From Lachnoanaerobaculum sanguinis (GTDB lineage: Bacteria > Bacillota > Clostridia > Lachnospirales > Lachnospiraceae), in assembly GCF_033242365.1 (NCBI RefSeq), contig NZ_BTHK01000003.1, positions 62,001-126,000 on the forward strand: a stretch of DNA of 64,000 nt, read 5' to 3'. The notes below the pieces were generated by a model that made no database searches, was not told the origin of the DNA, and worked only from the letters and a program-made list of their open reading frames with translations. Positions 7,799 through 16,782 of this stretch are shown in pieces. Numbering within the stretch: the first letter of the stretch is position 1; every line of letters begins with the position of its first letter. Position numbers and translations under genes: made by a program.

Positions 7799-9127
7799 TT
7801 ACCCTATCCATACCTGTCCGGAATTTCCGGGGATATTCACATGCATATTCCCGTCGAAATTCCTTTTTTCTCCCGAAAAGATTTCTGTAAATTCACCGTT
7901 AATATTTAAATGAATATCTGCATTATTGTCATCATTATTTACTATGGCAACAAGTCTTTTATCTCCATATTCTCTTAAAAATGCATACTGTCTGTTTGTA
8001 AGCAAAAGCTCTCTATAGCCTGCCTCTCCAACCCATGGATTTGAAATTCTCATATTTCCCAAAGCTGCAATCAATTTGGTATTTTCATTTGATTCTAAGG
8101 CAGTCTTATAATCCTCAAAATTTAACTCAGGTCTAAGTATTTCATCCGCATAAGGTTTCTTCTCACCCTCAATAGCAAACTCAGAACCATAGTATATGGA
8201 CGGCTTTCCCGGCAATGTATATAAAAGCACATGTACAGGTGCAAAATGATTCTTATTATTTAGCTTTGTATAAATTCTTGCCACATCATGATTGTCAACA
8301 AAGTTATAAAAAGCATTGGCGATATGCATTCCCATATCTGTACAACGCTTTACGGTATGTGCTATCTCAAAGTAGTTGTGATCATTGTGTCCTGAATAAA
8401 GAGCCTTGTGCAACCAATAATTGGTTACCGACTGAAGCATATTTTCATTTACCCATCTGGTGTAATCTCCGTGAATCACTTCACCCATAAGCCAAAAATC
8501 CTGCTTGCAAGAATCCGTCACAGACCTCAGCTCACTCATAAAGTTAAAGTCAAGTACATCTGCAGCATCAAGTCTTATACCGTCTATATTAAATTCACTT
8601 ATCCAAAATCTTACCACATCCAGCATATACTCTCTTACTGCCGGATTTTGATGATTAAGATTTACAAGAGTACCGTGCCCGTCCCAGCTGTCATAATATA
8701 ATCCGTCATTATAATCATTATTCCAATCAAAATGCAGGTTTTTAAACCAGTCCTTGTATGCACTGTTTTCTCTTTTCTCTTTTACATCCTTAAATGCAAA
8801 GAATTCTCTGCCTACATGATTGAATACACCGTCCACTATAACTTTTATATCATTTTCATGACAGGTATTTATAAAGGCCTTTAAGTCCTCATTGTCTCCA
8901 AGTCTTGAATCAAGCTTTTTATAGTCTACAGTCTCATAACCATGTCCTACAGACTCAAATAGCGGCCCGATATATATCGCATTGCAACCAAGCTTTTTTA
9001 TATGACCTATCCAAGGTATAAGCTTATTTAATCTGTGCTCGCTTATTTCAAATGAATTTGTTCTCGGTGCTCCTGTCATTCCGATAGGATAGATATGATA
9101 AAACACCGCACTGTCATACCACTTCAT
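7799..9127 (-). CDS. GH13 alpha-amylase family glycosidase (cytoplasmic)
   Basis: 442 residues, no signal peptide. The glycoside hydrolase family 13 motifs are in order: VDGVFNHVG (region I), GIRLDAADV with the nucleophile Asp (region II), MGEVIH with the acid Glu (region III) and FVDNHDVAR (region IV), followed by a short beta C-terminal domain. Likely acts on maltodextrins inside the cell; exact specificity (alpha-glucosidase, neopullulanase-like or amylase) is not resolvable. Start at ATG 9127 has AAGGAG 5 bases upstream. Confidence 0.88.
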   Translation of the reverse strand: MKWYDSAVFYHIYPIGMTGAPRTNSFEISEHRLNKLIPWIGHIKKLGCNAIYIGPLFESVGHGYETVDYKKLDSRLGDNEDLKAFINTCHENDIKVIVDGVFNHVGREFFAFKDVKEKRENSAYKDWFKNLHFDWNNDYNDGLYYDSWDGHGTLVNLNHQNPAVREYMLDVVRFWISEFNIDGIRLDAADVLDFNFMSELRSVTDSCKQDFWLMGEVIHGDYTRWVNENMLQSVTNYWLHKALYSGHNDHNYFEIAHTVKRCTDMGMHIANAFYNFVDNHDVARIYTKLNNKNHFAPVHVLLYTLPGKPSIYYGSEFAIEGEKKPYADEILRPELNFEDYKTALESNENTKLIAALGNMRISNPWVGEAGYRELLLTNRQYAFLREYGDKRLVAIVNNDDNNADIHLNINGEFTEIFSGEKRNFDGNMHVNIPGNSGQVWIG

Positions 9128-9203
9128 AGTATCTCCTTAAAAACAAGGCTTTTAAATCCACAAATCCATCGTGAATTAAAAGCCCCTATACTCATATTTA
9201 TAT

Positions 9204-10310
9204 TTAATTTTTGTAAACCTTCAAAACATTATCCATTTTGGATTTCATATTCTCAAGTACCATATCAAACAAGGTAATTGCAACCATGCTCTCTACCACC
9301 ACTACAGCTCTTGGAACTATAACTGGGTCATGTCTGCCCTTTATCTCAAGTTCCACCTCTTCATTTATCGCATTCACAGTTTCCTGCTCTCTTGTAATAG
9401 ATGGTGTGGGCTTTACTGCCGCATTGATAATTATAGGAGAACCGTCACTGATTCCTCCAAGTATACCGCCTGACATATTTGTCTTTTTTCTGATATGAAG
9501 TCCGGTATCATCCTCATCTACAAAGAAAGGATCATTATTTTGTGAGCCCTTCATAGTACTTACATGAAAGCCTGCACCGAACTCCACTCCCTTTATAGCA
9601 CCTATACTCATAACAGCTGCAGAAAGTCTTGCATCAAGCTTATCAAATACAGGTTCTCCAAGTCCCGGCATTACACCTGTAGCTATACATCCTATGATAC
9701 CGCCCAAAGAATCTTTCTCTTCCTTGGCTCTTTTTATAAGCTCTATTGCCTGACCGGCAGCTTCATTATCCGGCATATATACATCATTTTCACTGCACTC
9801 TTCAAGATTAAACTTTTCGGCATATACATTTCCGATGCTTTGAGTAAATGCCTGTACCTTGATACCCAGCATTTCAAGTGCCTTTATGGCTATGGCACCT
9901 CCTATTACTCTGCCTATTGTTTCTCTGCCCGAGCTTCTTCCTCCACCACGGTAATCTCTGAAACCGTACTTTGAATCAAATGAAAAGTCTGCATGTCCCG
10001 GTCTGTAAGTAATAGCCAGTTCATCGTAGTCCTGTGACCTTTGAGACTGATTTTCAAGCATCACCATAATAGGTGTACCTGTTGTTTTACCGCCAAACAC
10101 TCCGGAATAAATACGACATTTGTCGTTTTCATTTCTGGATGTGGTAACAGTACTCTGTCCCGGTTTTCTTCTGTCCAGAAACTTTTGGATATCCTCTTCA
10201 CTTAATTCTATACCTGCCGGCACACCGTCCACTATAGCACCCAAAGCTACTCCATGTGACTCTCCAAAAGTTGTAACTACAAAGCTTTTTCCAAAACTTG
10301 AACCTGCCAT
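9204..10310 (-). CDS. aroC: Chorismate synthase
   Basis: Last step of the shikimate pathway: EPSP to chorismate, using reduced FMN. 368 residues. Family signatures are clear: GESHG near the N-terminus, RPGHADFSF, FRDYRGGGRSSGRET and a C-terminal DPVIVPRAVVV. ATG at 10310 was chosen because TGGAGG lies upstream and the first base overlaps the stop of the lactonase gene (TAATG), implying coupled translation. Complete. Confidence 0.95.
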   Translation of the reverse strand: MAGSSFGKSFVVTTFGESHGVALGAIVDGVPAGIELSEEDIQKFLDRRKPGQSTVTTSRNENDKCRIYSGVFGGKTTGTPIMVMLENQSQRSQDYDELAITYRPGHADFSFDSKYGFRDYRGGGRSSGRETIGRVIGGAIAIKALEMLGIKVQAFTQSIGNVYAEKFNLEECSENDVYMPDNEAAGQAIELIKRAKEEKDSLGGIIGCIATGVMPGLGEPVFDKLDARLSAAVMSIGAIKGVEFGAGFHVSTMKGSQNNDPFFVDEDDTGLHIRKKTNMSGGILGGISDGSPIIINAAVKPTPSITREQETVNAINEEVELEIKGRHDPVIVPRAVVVVESMVAITLFDMVLENMKSKMDNVLKVYKN

Positions 10311-11368
10311 TATACCTCCACTATGACACAGCAATTAGGCTGATTAACTCTTATTATATTTGAGCACATCACAATCAGACCTGTTGAATAATCTATCTTA
10401 AAGAATGTAATACTTCCGCTCTCATGATTTATGGATGCAATATGATGATTATCAGGGAAAATTGCCACATCCTTCGGATACTCACCGCTTATTGGAAGAC
10501 ACATCTTCTCTTTTAAAAGTCCTGTCTCGGCATCTCTCTCATACAGACATACCGAATTGTCACCTGCATTTGTTGTAAACAGGAATTTCTCATCGGCATT
10601 AAGTGTCAATGTGGTTGCGGCTGTAAGTTCCGACAGCTTATTGCTTCCTGTTGTAGGAACTGTTTGAATCTTCTCAATCTGAGGCATCCTGCAACCCGGC
10701 TTAGCTTCATAAGTAAATACATCCACCACATTTTTCATCTCATACATCAGGTATAGAAACTTTCCGTCCCTTGAAAATTCAAAAAATCTCGGTGCGGAAT
10801 TTATATCGCATGGAATCATATCAACAAGGGAGAGTCTCTCATCTTTATTGTCAAAATGATATATTTTCACCTGATCTATTCCAAGGTCGGCAGCCATAAC
10901 AAAATGTCCGTCAGGAGTTGTTCTTGTACAGCTTACATGAGGTCTGAAATTTCTCTCCGCTATGGAACCGAGTCCTTTGTGATAAACTTCATCCACTATC
11001 TTTCCCACACTTCCGTCCTTATGGAGCTTTAAAACTGTGATTTTTCCGTCATGATATCCGGATACAAATATAAATTTATCATTTACATCTGTTGAAAGAT
11101 GACAACCTCTCATTCCGTTTATCTTTACAGAGTTTAATCTTTCAAGACCTCCGTCAGGCAAAATTCTGAATGAAACGATTCCTTCATCAGCAATTGAATA
11201 CAATGTCTTCTGGTCTCTTGATTTGATGACATAGGAAGAGTTGTCTACATCCACTTCATCTTTTTTGACAAAACAGCCCTTCTTTGTATCCACATCATAT
11301 ATTGTAATTCCCTTTGCTTTTCCTGTATATGAATAAGATCCCACATAGGCAACATATTTTCCGCTCAT
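10310..11368 (-). CDS. Lactonase family protein (6-phosphogluconolactonase YbhE type, beta-propeller)
   Basis: 352 residues with the repeating beta-propeller pattern of the YbhE/Pgl lactonase family (VGSYS.., HVSCTRTTPDGHFVMAADLG, GEYPKDVAIFPD). The family member in E. coli hydrolyses 6-phosphogluconolactone, but many paralogs have other substrates. The start at 11368 (MSGKY) leaves 7 bases after AAAGGAG; the ATG two codons earlier is too close to it. Co-transcribed with aroC. Confidence 0.8.
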   Translation of the reverse strand: MSGKYVAYVGSYSYTGKAKGITIYDVDTKKGCFVKKDEVDVDNSSYVIKSRDQKTLYSIADEGIVSFRILPDGGLERLNSVKINGMRGCHLSTDVNDKFIFVSGYHDGKITVLKLHKDGSVGKIVDEVYHKGLGSIAERNFRPHVSCTRTTPDGHFVMAADLGIDQVKIYHFDNKDERLSLVDMIPCDINSAPRFFEFSRDGKFLYLMYEMKNVVDVFTYEAKPGCRMPQIEKIQTVPTTGSNKLSELTAATTLTLNADEKFLFTTNAGDNSVCLYERDAETGLLKEKMCLPISGEYPKDVAIFPDNHHIASINHESGSITFFKIDYSTGLIVMCSNIIRVNQPNCCVIVEV

Positions 11369-11395
11369 AAACATACTCCTTTAAATTATATAGCT

Positions 11396-11428
11396 CAATT
11401 CTATCATAAAATCCATATTTTTTGAACT
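11396..11428 (-). promoter_or_regulatory. Promoter of lactonase-aroC
   Basis: Minus strand TTCAAA, 17 bases, TAGAAT with an extended -10 TG. It lies 30-60 bases upstream of the lactonase start. Positions are approximate to a base or two. Confidence 0.55.
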
Positions 11429-11481
11429 TATTTACTCAAAATAATCTTGTATTCAAAAAATATTTTGACACCTTTCGGGAT

Positions 11482-12417
11482 TTAAATTACCCAATCAAAA
11501 TTGTTGGAAAGCTCATACGGTGTGTTCTGATATACGTAGAAATTCAGCCAGTTTCCGTATAGTGTATTGGAAAAATTTCTCCAGCTTAATACAGGTCTTG
11601 AAAAAGGATCGTTGTCACTGAAATAGTTCTTCGGCAATGAAGGATTCAAACCCTTGGCCACATCTCTGTGATACTCATTACCGAGAGTCATTCTGTCATA
11701 CTCGGGATGTCCCTGTATAAAAACTTGAGATCCGCTGCCATACTCATTAAGCACAAGGAGTACTCCGGCTTCGTCAGACTTGGCCAAAACCTGAAGCTCA
11801 GGATGTTTTAATACATCTTCCAATTTAACTTCCGTATTTCTTGAATGTGGGCAGTTTACAAAATCATCCATGCTTCTGACCAAAGGAACTTTTTTCTTTA
11901 AAATCTCATGCACGAACACTCCTGCCAGCTTTTCTTTTCTCTCATATTTTGGTATTCCGAAATGATAATAAAGCCCGGCCTGTGCCGCCCAGCAAATATG
12001 CAGAGTGGATGTTACATGAGTCTTTGACCATTCCATTATTTCACAAAGCTCACTCCAATAATTCACCTTATCGTAATCCATAAGTTCCACAGGCGCACCG
12101 GTAATTATCATACCGTCATATTTATCATTCTTTATATCTTCAAAAAATGTATAAAACTTATTCAGATGACTTTGACTTGTATTCTTTGAATGATGACTTT
12201 TCATCATCAAAAATGAACAGTCCACCTGCAACGGAGTATTTGATAACGCTCTGAGAATCTGTGTCTCGGTATCCTCCTTTATAGGCATCAGATTAAGTAT
12301 CAATATCTGCAATGGACGAATATCTTGGGCTATAGCCCTCTCCTCATCCATTACAAATATATTCTCAGATTCAAGTATTGCTTTTGCAGGTAGTCCTTTT
12401 TGTATTTTTATCGGCAT
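11482..12417 (-). CDS. metA: Homoserine O-acyltransferase (MetA type)
   Basis: First committed step of methionine synthesis, acylating homoserine. 311 residues. Glutamine-amidotransferase-like fold with the catalytic Cys in LHICWAAQAG (about 142) and the partner His in IQGHPEYDR (about 235). MetA enzymes use either succinyl- or acetyl-CoA; the choice cannot be made securely by eye. It follows ligA after 44 bases. No SAM riboswitch or T-box is seen upstream. Confidence 0.92.
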   Translation of the reverse strand: MPIKIQKGLPAKAILESENIFVMDEERAIAQDIRPLQILILNLMPIKEDTETQILRALSNTPLQVDCSFLMMKSHHSKNTSQSHLNKFYTFFEDIKNDKYDGMIITGAPVELMDYDKVNYWSELCEIMEWSKTHVTSTLHICWAAQAGLYYHFGIPKYERKEKLAGVFVHEILKKKVPLVRSMDDFVNCPHSRNTEVKLEDVLKHPELQVLAKSDEAGVLLVLNEYGSGSQVFIQGHPEYDRMTLGNEYHRDVAKGLNPSLPKNYFSDNDPFSRPVLSWRNFSNTLYGNWLNFYVYQNTPYELSNNFDWVI

Positions 12418-12426
12418 ATTACCTCT

Positions 12427-12455
12427 TTTCCGGTAGACAAAGCTGTCTACAAATA
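12427..12455. repeat. Short hairpin between ligA and metA
   Basis: GTAGACA-AAGC-TGTCTAC on the plus strand, a perfect 7-base stem in the 44-base gap. No T-run follows, so it is more likely an RNA processing or stability element than a terminator. Confidence 0.4.
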
Positions 12456-12461
12456 AACATA

Positions 12462-14414
12462 TTATCCTTCTAAAAGTTTTAAGAAATCCTCTTCCGAGAT
12501 TATCTCAACTCCCAGTTCTTTAGCCTTTTTATTTTTAGAAGAATTTGATGCGGTATCATTATTTATCAGGAAGTTTGTCTTGCTTGATACACTTCCGGAT
12601 ACCTTTCCTCCATTCTTTTCTATTAACTCTTTCAACTCATTTCTGTTTGTAAAATGTTCAAGTGAGCCTGTGATTACAAAAACTTTTCCGTCAAATGAAT
12701 CACTTCCGGCAGACTCTTCCGCTTCAAATATTAGAATCTCTCTAAGGCTCTTTACATTTTCTATATTCTTAGAATCCTTAAAGAACTCAACTATGGAATT
12801 TGCCAACACTTCACCGATTCCCTCTATTTCAAGCAGCTCATCTTTTCCTGCAGTAATGATTTTGTCGATATCATTGTCGAAATACTTTGCAATCATCTTG
12901 GCATTGGCACTTCCTATTCCGTTGATTCCCAGTGAATATAAAAATCTTGCCACATTTGTATGTTTTGCCTCTTCAAGTGCCGCCATAAGCTTCTCATAAC
13001 TTCTCTTTCCGAAGCCCTCCATATTTACAATCTCATCTTTATATCTGTCAAGCTTAAATATATCACTGTCGTTTTTTATAAAGCCCTTTGAAAGGAATTT
13101 CTCCAATGTGGACTCTGAAAGCCCGTCAATATTTAATGCATCTCTGGATGCCATAAGAGCATACTGCTTTATATGCTTTATCTGACAGTCCGGATTTGTA
13201 CATAAAAGTACCTTGGACTCATTGTCCTGCTTTATAGTTGCATGGCTTCCACACGCAGGGCAGGTATCGGGAACTTTTTCAGTATTTGATTTTGTAAGAT
13301 TCTCATATACCTGTGGAATTATCATATTGGCCTTATATACGGAAATTTCATCACCGACTCCAAGCATCAAATCTTCAAATATACTTACATTGTGAAGGCT
13401 GGCTCTTGAAACTGTAGTTCCCTCAAGTTCTACAGGCTCAAATACAGCCACCGGATTTATAAGTCCTGTTCTTGACGGACTCCACTCAATATATTTAAGT
13501 CTTGTTACCTGTCTTTCATCACTCCATTTAAATGCCATAGCATTTCTCGGGAATTTTGAAGTACTTCCAAGTCTCTCTCCAAGTGCGATATCATCAAGTA
13601 AAAGTACCAATCCGTCTGAAGGAATATCATTGCTCTCTATCTTTGACTCAAACTCGGCTATATCATCTGCAATGCTTTTGCTGTCTGTGAATTTATATTC
13701 CACTACATCAAAGCCTTCATTTTTTACCCATTCAAACTGCTTTGCCTTTGAGTTTTCAAAGTCTATGCCGTCGGCTTTTACCACATTGAAAATATTACAA
13801 TATACCATCCTTGACTTTGTAACGGCAGGATTAAGCTGTCTTACAGAACCCGAGCAAAGATTTCTCGGATTCTTATACTTGGCAGCTGCATCCTCTATGG
13901 CATCATTTATTCTCTTAAAGTCGGAATATTTTATAATCGCCTCACCTCTAAGTATCAACTCACCCTTAAACTCTATCTTTAGAGGTATATTTTGGAAATT
14001 TTTGGCATTATTTGTAATGACCTCTCCTATAGTTCCGTTACCTCTTGTAACGGCCTCCGCCAGTTCACCGTCTCTGTAGGTCAATACTATAGTAAGTCCG
14101 TCCATCTTCCATGAGAGTAATGCTTTATTATCACCCAGCCATTCTCTAAGATCTTCCACACTTTTAGTCTTATCCAGTGAAAGCATAGGGCTTTCATGGG
14201 CTTTCTTTGGAAGTTCACCTGCTATTTCATAGCCTACATTCTGAGTAGGTGAATTAGATAAAACCACATTCGTTTCTTTTTCCAATTCTAAAAGCTCATC
14301 ATAGAGTTTGTCATATTCTATATTTGGCATTATCTCAACTGCATCCACATAGTAGCTTTTTGCAGCCTTATTAAGTATTTCAACCAGTTCCTTAATTCTC
14401 TTTTTCTTATCCAT
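12462..14414 (-). CDS. ligA: NAD-dependent DNA ligase
   Basis: Seals nicks during replication and repair. 650 residues, slightly short of the usual ~670. Adenylation lysine in SWKMDG (about 116), OB-fold, Cys4 zinc finger (CPACG...CTNPDC, about 393-415), helix-hairpin-helix repeats (NIDGLSEST, LEIEGIGEV) and a C-terminal BRCT domain (about 575-650, FDGKVFVITGSLEHFTNRNE). The start overlaps the end of the pseudouridine synthase gene by 8 bases. Confidence 0.95.
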   Translation of the reverse strand: MDKKKRIKELVEILNKAAKSYYVDAVEIMPNIEYDKLYDELLELEKETNVVLSNSPTQNVGYEIAGELPKKAHESPMLSLDKTKSVEDLREWLGDNKALLSWKMDGLTIVLTYRDGELAEAVTRGNGTIGEVITNNAKNFQNIPLKIEFKGELILRGEAIIKYSDFKRINDAIEDAAAKYKNPRNLCSGSVRQLNPAVTKSRMVYCNIFNVVKADGIDFENSKAKQFEWVKNEGFDVVEYKFTDSKSIADDIAEFESKIESNDIPSDGLVLLLDDIALGERLGSTSKFPRNAMAFKWSDERQVTRLKYIEWSPSRTGLINPVAVFEPVELEGTTVSRASLHNVSIFEDLMLGVGDEISVYKANMIIPQVYENLTKSNTEKVPDTCPACGSHATIKQDNESKVLLCTNPDCQIKHIKQYALMASRDALNIDGLSESTLEKFLSKGFIKNDSDIFKLDRYKDEIVNMEGFGKRSYEKLMAALEEAKHTNVARFLYSLGINGIGSANAKMIAKYFDNDIDKIITAGKDELLEIEGIGEVLANSIVEFFKDSKNIENVKSLREILIFEAEESAGSDSFDGKVFVITGSLEHFTNRNELKELIEKNGGKVSGSVSSKTNFLINNDTASNSSKNKKAKELGVEIISEEDFLKLLEG

Positions 14415-15135
14415 TTTCCCTTATCCCAAGTTCCTTGTATAATTTCTTTACTTCCTCATCACTTAGGTTTCTGTAATCACCTACTGCAAGTCCGTCAAGC
14501 TTTATATTTACTATTCTTACTCTGTTCAGCTTTTGAACTTTCATCCCACAGGCAAGACACATTCGTCTTATCTGTCTGTTTAGACCTTGAGTCAAAACGA
14601 TACTGAAAGTGTTTTTATTCAGCTTTTTTACCTTACATTTTCTTGTCTTAGTCTTTAACTCATACAGATATATCCCGTTTGCCATTTTATTTATAAAGGC
14701 ATCATCTATATCCTTATTTACTTTTACTATATATTCTTTTTCGTGATAGTTTGCAGCTCTTAAAAGGGAATTTGTAAGACTACCCTGATTTGTCAAAAGC
14801 AACAATCCGCTTGAATCCTTATCAAGTCTTCCTACGGGATATATTCTCTCCTTCATTCCTATATAATCCACTACATTCATTGCACCGTCATTATCCGATG
14901 TGGTACATACCAGTCCCTCAGGCTTATTAAATGCTATTATTATAGGCTTTATCTTCTCTACATCCTTGCCCATACCTATATATCTGCCGTCAAAGCTTAC
15001 AAAGTCCTCATCACCCACTGTAGCTCCAAGTTCTACCACCTGTCCGTTTATCATAACTCTGCCGGCCTCTATAGCTTTGTCCGCTTCTCTTCTGGAGCAG
15101 ACACCTATACTTGCCAGAAATTTATTTAGTCGCAT
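14407..15135 (-). CDS. rluF: Pseudouridine synthase of the RsuA/RluB/E/F family
   Basis: 242 residues: N-terminal S4 RNA-binding domain (RLNKFLASIGVCSRREADK) and catalytic domain with the family motif YPVGRLDKDSSGLLLLTNQG; its Asp is the nucleophile. RluF modifies 23S rRNA U2604 (and a tRNA) in E. coli; the exact target here is an inference from overall similarity, and RluB or RsuA is possible. It overlaps lgt by 14 bases. Confidence 0.82.
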   Translation of the reverse strand: MRLNKFLASIGVCSRREADKAIEAGRVMINGQVVELGATVGDEDFVSFDGRYIGMGKDVEKIKPIIIAFNKPEGLVCTTSDNDGAMNVVDYIGMKERIYPVGRLDKDSSGLLLLTNQGSLTNSLLRAANYHEKEYIVKVNKDIDDAFINKMANGIYLYELKTKTRKCKVKKLNKNTFSIVLTQGLNRQIRRMCLACGMKVQKLNRVRIVNIKLDGLAVGDYRNLSDEEVKKLYKELGIRENG

Positions 15136-15979
15136 TCTTTACTCTCTTTCTTCCAACTGTTATACACACTATAGAAACCACAAAACAAAGCCCTGCCAAT
15201 AATTGTGATACGGCGATATTGGTATTTGGCAAAAGCAGGCTGTCTATTCTAAGACTTTCTATTATCATTCTTCCAAGACCGTATCCTCCAAGATAGATAA
15301 AGAATACCTCGCCGTCAAATTTCTTTCTCTTTCTGTACCACAACATAAAAGCAAGTACCATCAAATTCCAGCAGCTCTCATACAGGAAAGTAGGGTGAAC
15401 CTGGATATACTTTATCCCGTCAATCTCTGTTACATGGTTTAATACATCATCATTTAACATTCCGGCACCGACTATATCAAGCTTATACCTTAGTGCAAAA
15501 AGTGAGTCTGTATATCCTCCAAATGCCTCGGCATTAAAAAAATTCCCCCATCTCCCTATCGCCTGTCCTAGTATAAGTCCCAAAACTCCGGTGTCAGCCA
15601 TTGAAAAAAACGACTGTTTTTTTACTTTGCAGTATACTGTAAGTGTAATTACAGCAGCTATTACGCCACCGTATATGGCAAGTCCTCCACCACGAAGATT
15701 TAATATTTGAAGCAGGTCATTTTTATACATATCCCACTCGAATACTACATAGTAGATTCTTGCACCTATTATTGAAAAAACTATCGCATACATGGCAAAA
15801 TCCAAATATATATCAGGATTTTGTCCTCTTCTTTTTGCATCTGCACAGGCAATATTGATACCTGCAAGCATTCCAAGCCCTATTATTATGCCATAAAAAG
15901 CAATACTGAATCCAAATACATCAATATGATTTACCAAATGTTTTATATAAATCCCTAAATGTGGAAAAGCAACGTCCAT
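15122..15979 (-). CDS. lgt: Prolipoprotein diacylglyceryl transferase
   Basis: Integral membrane enzyme that lipidates the Cys of lipoproteins (such as PotD and the lipoprotein at 43673). About 285 residues and seven hydrophobic segments. Lgt signature GRWGNFFNAEAFG (about 145-157) and the Y/H-containing region HPTFLYESCWN are present. Two adjacent ATG codons exist; the second (15979) is better spaced from TAGGAGG. Complete. Confidence 0.93.
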   Translation of the reverse strand: MDVAFPHLGIYIKHLVNHIDVFGFSIAFYGIIIGLGMLAGINIACADAKRRGQNPDIYLDFAMYAIVFSIIGARIYYVVFEWDMYKNDLLQILNLRGGGLAIYGGVIAAVITLTVYCKVKKQSFFSMADTGVLGLILGQAIGRWGNFFNAEAFGGYTDSLFALRYKLDIVGAGMLNDDVLNHVTEIDGIKYIQVHPTFLYESCWNLMVLAFMLWYRKRKKFDGEVFFIYLGGYGLGRMIIESLRIDSLLLPNTNIAVSQLLAGLCFVVSIVCITVGRKRVKNATK

Positions 15980-16093
15980 CATAACCTCCTAAGTGTTTTT
16001 ATATCTTCATAGTATAGCATATTAGAAGGGATATGACACTGCGAAAATTAGTATAAAATATGTTAAAGAAATTAACACGAAAACTTTGCAAAG

Positions 16094-16122
16094 AAAAACA
16101 CCCTATGTTTTTACATAGAGTG
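16094..16122 (-). terminator. Terminator of the small membrane protein gene
   Basis: Minus strand CACTCTATG / CATAGGGTG stem (one mismatch) followed by TTTTTC, just downstream of the gene ending at 16152. Confidence 0.6.
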
Positions 16123-16151
16123 AATACTTTTATATAATGTGATTTTAACAG

Positions 16152-16370
16152 CTATTGTACTTTTTTATCTTTTTTGTTTTTACCATATTTTATTCTTATT
16201 ATATGAACAAATATCCTGCATACCGCATATGCCCTCCAAAATATTATAAAGGCATCGTCGGATACCAGTTCTTCTATAGTCCATCCTCGTTTTATAAAAT
16301 ACATAAAAACCAACATTTGTACAATTAATATCAAAAATAAGTACAATAACTCTTTTATAATTGTCTTCAT
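16152..16370 (-). CDS. Small membrane protein of unknown function
   Basis: 72 residues with a hydrophobic N-terminal segment (about 5-27) and a basic tail (RIKYGKNKKDKK). ATG at 16370 is chosen because GAGAAGGAAA precedes it. It lies just downstream of a broken higBA pair and resembles small DUF-type membrane proteins sometimes found with such modules, but I do not recognise it. Confidence 0.5.
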   Translation of the reverse strand: MKTIIKELLYLFLILIVQMLVFMYFIKRGWTIEELVSDDAFIIFWRAYAVCRIFVHIIRIKYGKNKKDKKVQ

Positions 16371-16420
16371 AAATTGATTTCCTTCTCTGATATCAAGATT
16401 TTTGCAACGCCTTAATACCA

Positions 16421-16703
16421 TTACACGGAAATATTATTTTTAGGAATAAATTGTATCCTAAGTTCCATTCCCATTCCTTCAGCCAATCTTTTCAAAAGAC
16501 TTACCGTTGGATTCCTTGTGCCGTTCTGGCATCAACAATAGCCCTTATAACATCCATTTCCGGTTGTATATCTTCGTACTCTTTTCTGAAATTTATATCT
16601 TTAAGCTGTTCATTCAACATATCATCAAACGTTCTCATTTTCCACTTATCCTTTCTATGTAATCTTTTCTTCTATCTTTTGCAAGTTTTATTTCTTCGTT
16701 TAA
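16421..16703 (-). pseudogene. higBA toxin-antitoxin remnant (HigB tail and HigA with deleted HTH)
   Basis: 16637-16703 encodes the last ~21 residues of a RelE/HigB-like toxin (EEIKLAKDRRKDYIERISGK) whose stop overlaps the antitoxin start (AAATGA). The antitoxin opens at 16640 (MRTFDDMLNEQLKD..VDARTAQG) and after a frame change ends in NPTVSLLKRLAEGMGMELRI down to 16421. The missing middle is the XRE helix-turn-helix, so a deletion with a shared GG at the joint removed it. Both genes are dead. Confidence 0.7.
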
Positions 16704-16782
16704 TTATATGGCATATATAACATATCGTCAATATTATAATCTTCTATGCTATTAAGCTTTATATACTTGTACGATATTGCCT

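Noticed and set aside
12418..12461. SAM riboswitch in front of metA
   Set aside because: Only a 44-base gap with one 7-base hairpin; too short for a SAM aptamer.
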